From positions 6,379,695 through 6,443,694 of the forward strand of contig OY755190.1 in the NCBI GenBank assembly GCA_963576735.1: a stretch of 64,000 bases of DNA. Direction: 5' to 3'. This DNA is from Bedellia somnulentella (lineage: Eukaryota > Arthropoda > Insecta > Lepidoptera > Bedelliidae). The notes under the pieces are model-generated. The model did no database searches. It was given only the letters and a program-made list of their open reading frames with translations, and had not been told where the DNA came from. The position numbers and the translations under genes are program-made. Below are positions 63,373 through 64,000 of this stretch, piece after piece. Numbering within the stretch: position 1 is the first letter of the stretch; each line of letters opens with the position of its first letter.

Positions 63373-64000
63373 CCTCATTTATTGTTTCAATAAATATGAA
63401 TCGAACATTGCCTGTTGTGATCGCCACAGAATTGTAAATTCTTAGACTTGGCATCTTGCAGTGAAGATATAACTTTTTGTAGTCTGTGGCTTAGAATTTG
63501 GGACATGATATGAATACAAATAAATATGATTGCGCCCTTAGTAGGGATGTGGGGATAACCGAAACTTTAAAATACAAATTATTAGTCAGCTAAATTGAAG
63601 AGACAAAGTTTTCGCAAACAAAAAGTATAGTAAGTAAAGAAGTGGATTGTCCCGAGTTGCTTAGCAAAATGTACATACGTACCAACCAAAAGGCCAAGGA
63701 AACGGCCCGTCTTAAGTGTCCCAAAAGCTAATACCAATTATAGGCGTAACTCATTTCTAATACGTGCGTGTACTAAATTTAATAAATCAATAGTAGATTT
63801 AGATATTTTCGATACAAGCACTAAAAGAATAAGAAAATAATTAACTAATTTACATTTCGGCTAATAATTTCTACACTAATCTTAACATTATAATTATTTC
63901 ATTTTTACCTTATCTTTTAGTAAGTTCTGTAATTATTATGTAATTTTCCTATTGGTGAAGATTTGTAAATGGCATTGTGTACTCATAATTTGTATTATAT
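63373..64000. other. Unrecognised sequence to the window end
   Basis: A+T-rich, no gene or family member recognised. Confidence 0.45.

Overview
This window looks like gene-poor, repeat-saturated insect nuclear DNA. It is A+T-rich, has no continuous host reading frame that I can recognise, and is packed with short dispersed repeats. The Helitron termini (5' TCTATAC/TCTATATATA type, 3' GCGAAGCC...CTAG type), the tRNA-headed SINEs and the CR1/Jockey-type LINE whose first protein has a PHD-like finger together suggest a moth or butterfly (Lepidoptera). That assignment is an inference. Such density would fit heterochromatin, a W chromosome or a long intron or intergenic tract; the sequence alone cannot choose between them.

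Layout. 1-2.4 kb: SINE and TATG-tail repeat fragments. 2.4-5.1 kb and 7.6-10.1 kb: two nearly identical direct copies of a 2.6-kb composite repeat ('Y') with a 145-bp tandem array, a PIF1-helicase remnant, a MITE and a large inverted repeat. 5.1-5.9 kb: a GC-richer promoter-like tract. 10.2-18.9 kb: SINEs, two copies of a near-palindromic MITE ('P'), and a locally triplicated segment. 18.96-23.95 kb: the one clear protein-coding unit, an apparently intact two-ORF LINE. 24-31.6 kb: TATG-tail repeats, a LINE C-terminal fragment, and a duplicated conserved core at 29.2-29.5 kb. 31.7-33.9 kb: a Helitron inserted in a tRNA-like repeat and itself carrying two insertions. 34-47 kb: mostly unrecognised sequence with about a dozen TATG-tail repeats, SINEs and a local duplication. 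47.6-49.0 kb and 51.2-52.6 kb: two more Helitrons, one with a helicase remnant, the other with an inverted pair of tRNA-like units and a TATA-bearing GC-rich block. 53.9-55.9 kb: a short and a medium Helitron. 56-63 kb: dense TATG-tail repeats and SINEs, including copies nested in one another.

How the parts relate. The dominant family ('X', about 35 copies or fragments in both orientations) ends in GTGAGTATATG followed by a (TATG)n tail. The same ending terminates fragments of an RTE-like LINE found about ten times here, so X is probably a non-autonomous element mobilised by that LINE. Target-site duplications of very uneven length (8-16 bp, and one of 70 bp), 5' truncations, and two copies with inverted 5' ends support target-primed reverse transcription. 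X, SINE A, SINE B, SINE C and T are working labels used only in this annotation. No host gene, authentic tRNA, rRNA or CRISPR array could be supported.
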